NCBI GenBank assembly: GCA_002358975.1
Contig: DEPX01000097.1
Location: 18,289-25,385, forward strand
DNA length: 7,097 nt
DNA from: Micrococcaceae bacterium UBA3381
Lineage (GTDB): Bacteria; Actinomycetota; Actinomycetes; Actinomycetales; Micrococcaceae
Reading direction: 5' to 3'
Shown: one piece after another, positions 6,678 through 7,097 of the stretch
Layout: each line of letters begins with the position of its first letter
How positions within the stretch are numbered: the first letter of the stretch is position 1
Program-made: the position numbers and the translations under genes
Notes under the pieces: model-generated
What the model was told of the DNA's origin: nothing
Databases searched by the model: none
Seen by the model: only the letters and a program-made list of their open reading frames with translations

Positions 6678-7097
6678 TCACCAGCCTACCGCGGCGCGGA
6701 GTTGGTCTACCTTATCGGTACGTTCCCAAGTGAAATCTGGAAGCTCCCGCCCAAAGTGGCCATTGGCGGCGGTTGCTTGATAGATAGGACGTAGCAGTTG
6801 CAGGTTACGTACTATAGCTGCAGGCCGAAGATCGAATACGTCATTGATGGCTGCAATGATATTTTGGTGACTGGTTTTTTCGGTTCCGAAGGTGTCGACG
6901 TAAAGACCTACCGGACGAGCCTTGCCGATGGCATAGGCCACTTGTACTTCAGCACGGTCTGCCAGGCCAGCGGCCACAAGGTTTTTAGCAACCCAACGTG
7001 TTGCATAGGCCGCAGAACGATCGACTTTGGAAGGGTCCTTTCCGGAAAACGCGCCACCACCGTGCCGGGCCATACCCCCATAAGTATCAACAATAAT
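6678..7097 (-). CDS. metK: S-adenosylmethionine synthetase, C-terminal part
   Basis: This cytoplasmic enzyme makes S-adenosylmethionine from methionine and ATP, releasing phosphate and diphosphate. Only the last 139 codons are in view; about 260 residues lie beyond base 7097. The visible part begins IIVDTYGGMARHGGG and contains the family signature GGGAFSGKD (visible residues 13-21), then PSKVDRSAAYA, which holds Lys and Asp residues of the active site. It continues through VDTFGTEK, FDLRPAAIV, LRPIYQATA and NGHFGRE to the typical WERTDKVDQLR ending. No frameshift or missing motif is visible. The TGA stop is separated by one base from the GTG of priA, so the two genes are almost certainly one transcription unit. 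The promoter and any SAM-dependent control would lie outside the window. Confidence 0.97.
   Translation of the reverse strand: MIVDTYGGMARHGGGAFSGKDPSKVDRSAAYATRWVAKNLVAAGLADRAEVQVAYAIGKARPVGLYVDTFGTEKTSHQNIIAAINDVFDLRPAAIVRNLQLLRPIYQATAANGHFGRELPDFTWERTDKVDQLRAAVGW

Noticed and set aside
1..7097. tRNA or rRNA genes, a CRISPR array, insertion sequences, attachment sites or defence genes
   Set aside because: I saw no cloverleaf-like or ribosomal sequence, no regularly spaced repeats, no transposase or integrase motifs and no terminal inverted repeats. Nearly every base is explained by five housekeeping or metabolic genes.

Overview
This window holds ordinary chromosomal housekeeping and central-metabolism genes of an actinobacterium, most likely a member of the order Micrococcales. 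Four signs point there. The leucyl-tRNA synthetase resembles the Micrococcaceae (Arthrobacter-type) form. The metK-priA gene pair is a common actinobacterial arrangement. PriA is the helicase-dead type known from Actinobacteria. One gene appears to have a leaderless promoter and three genes have GTG or otherwise non-standard starts. Base composition looks close to 53% GC by eye, which is low for that group. The taxonomic reading comes from memory of protein families and was not checked by a search.

Layout from left to right: (1) bases 1-1976, minus strand, leuS with its 3' end (about 190-200 codons) cut off by the window edge; (2) a 54-base gap with the leuS ribosome binding site and a weak promoter candidate; (3) 2031-3563, minus strand, complete glycerol kinase glpK; (4) a short divergent control region, about 3564-3641; (5) 3642-4595, plus strand, an alpha/beta hydrolase of unknown substrate; (6) 4592-6676, minus strand, priA, whose stop codon overlaps that of the hydrolase; (7) 6678-7097, minus strand, the last 139 codons of metK, one base upstream of priA.

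metK and priA form a tightly coupled unit read leftward. It collides tail-to-tail with the hydrolase, with no room for a separate terminator. glpK and the hydrolase are divergent. If the hydrolase is a lipid esterase, glycerol would be the substrate of the neighbouring kinase, but that is only a suggestion from position. glpK and leuS lie in the same direction and may be partly co-transcribed.

I found no mobile element, CRISPR array, RNA gene, phage gene or defence cassette, and no clear sign of a new system. The most interesting points are domain-level: a PriA without ATPase motifs and without a recognisable winged-helix region, a LeuRS with no leucine-specific insertion before its KMSKS loop, and the compact hairpin and leaderless-promoter arrangement between glpK and the hydrolase.
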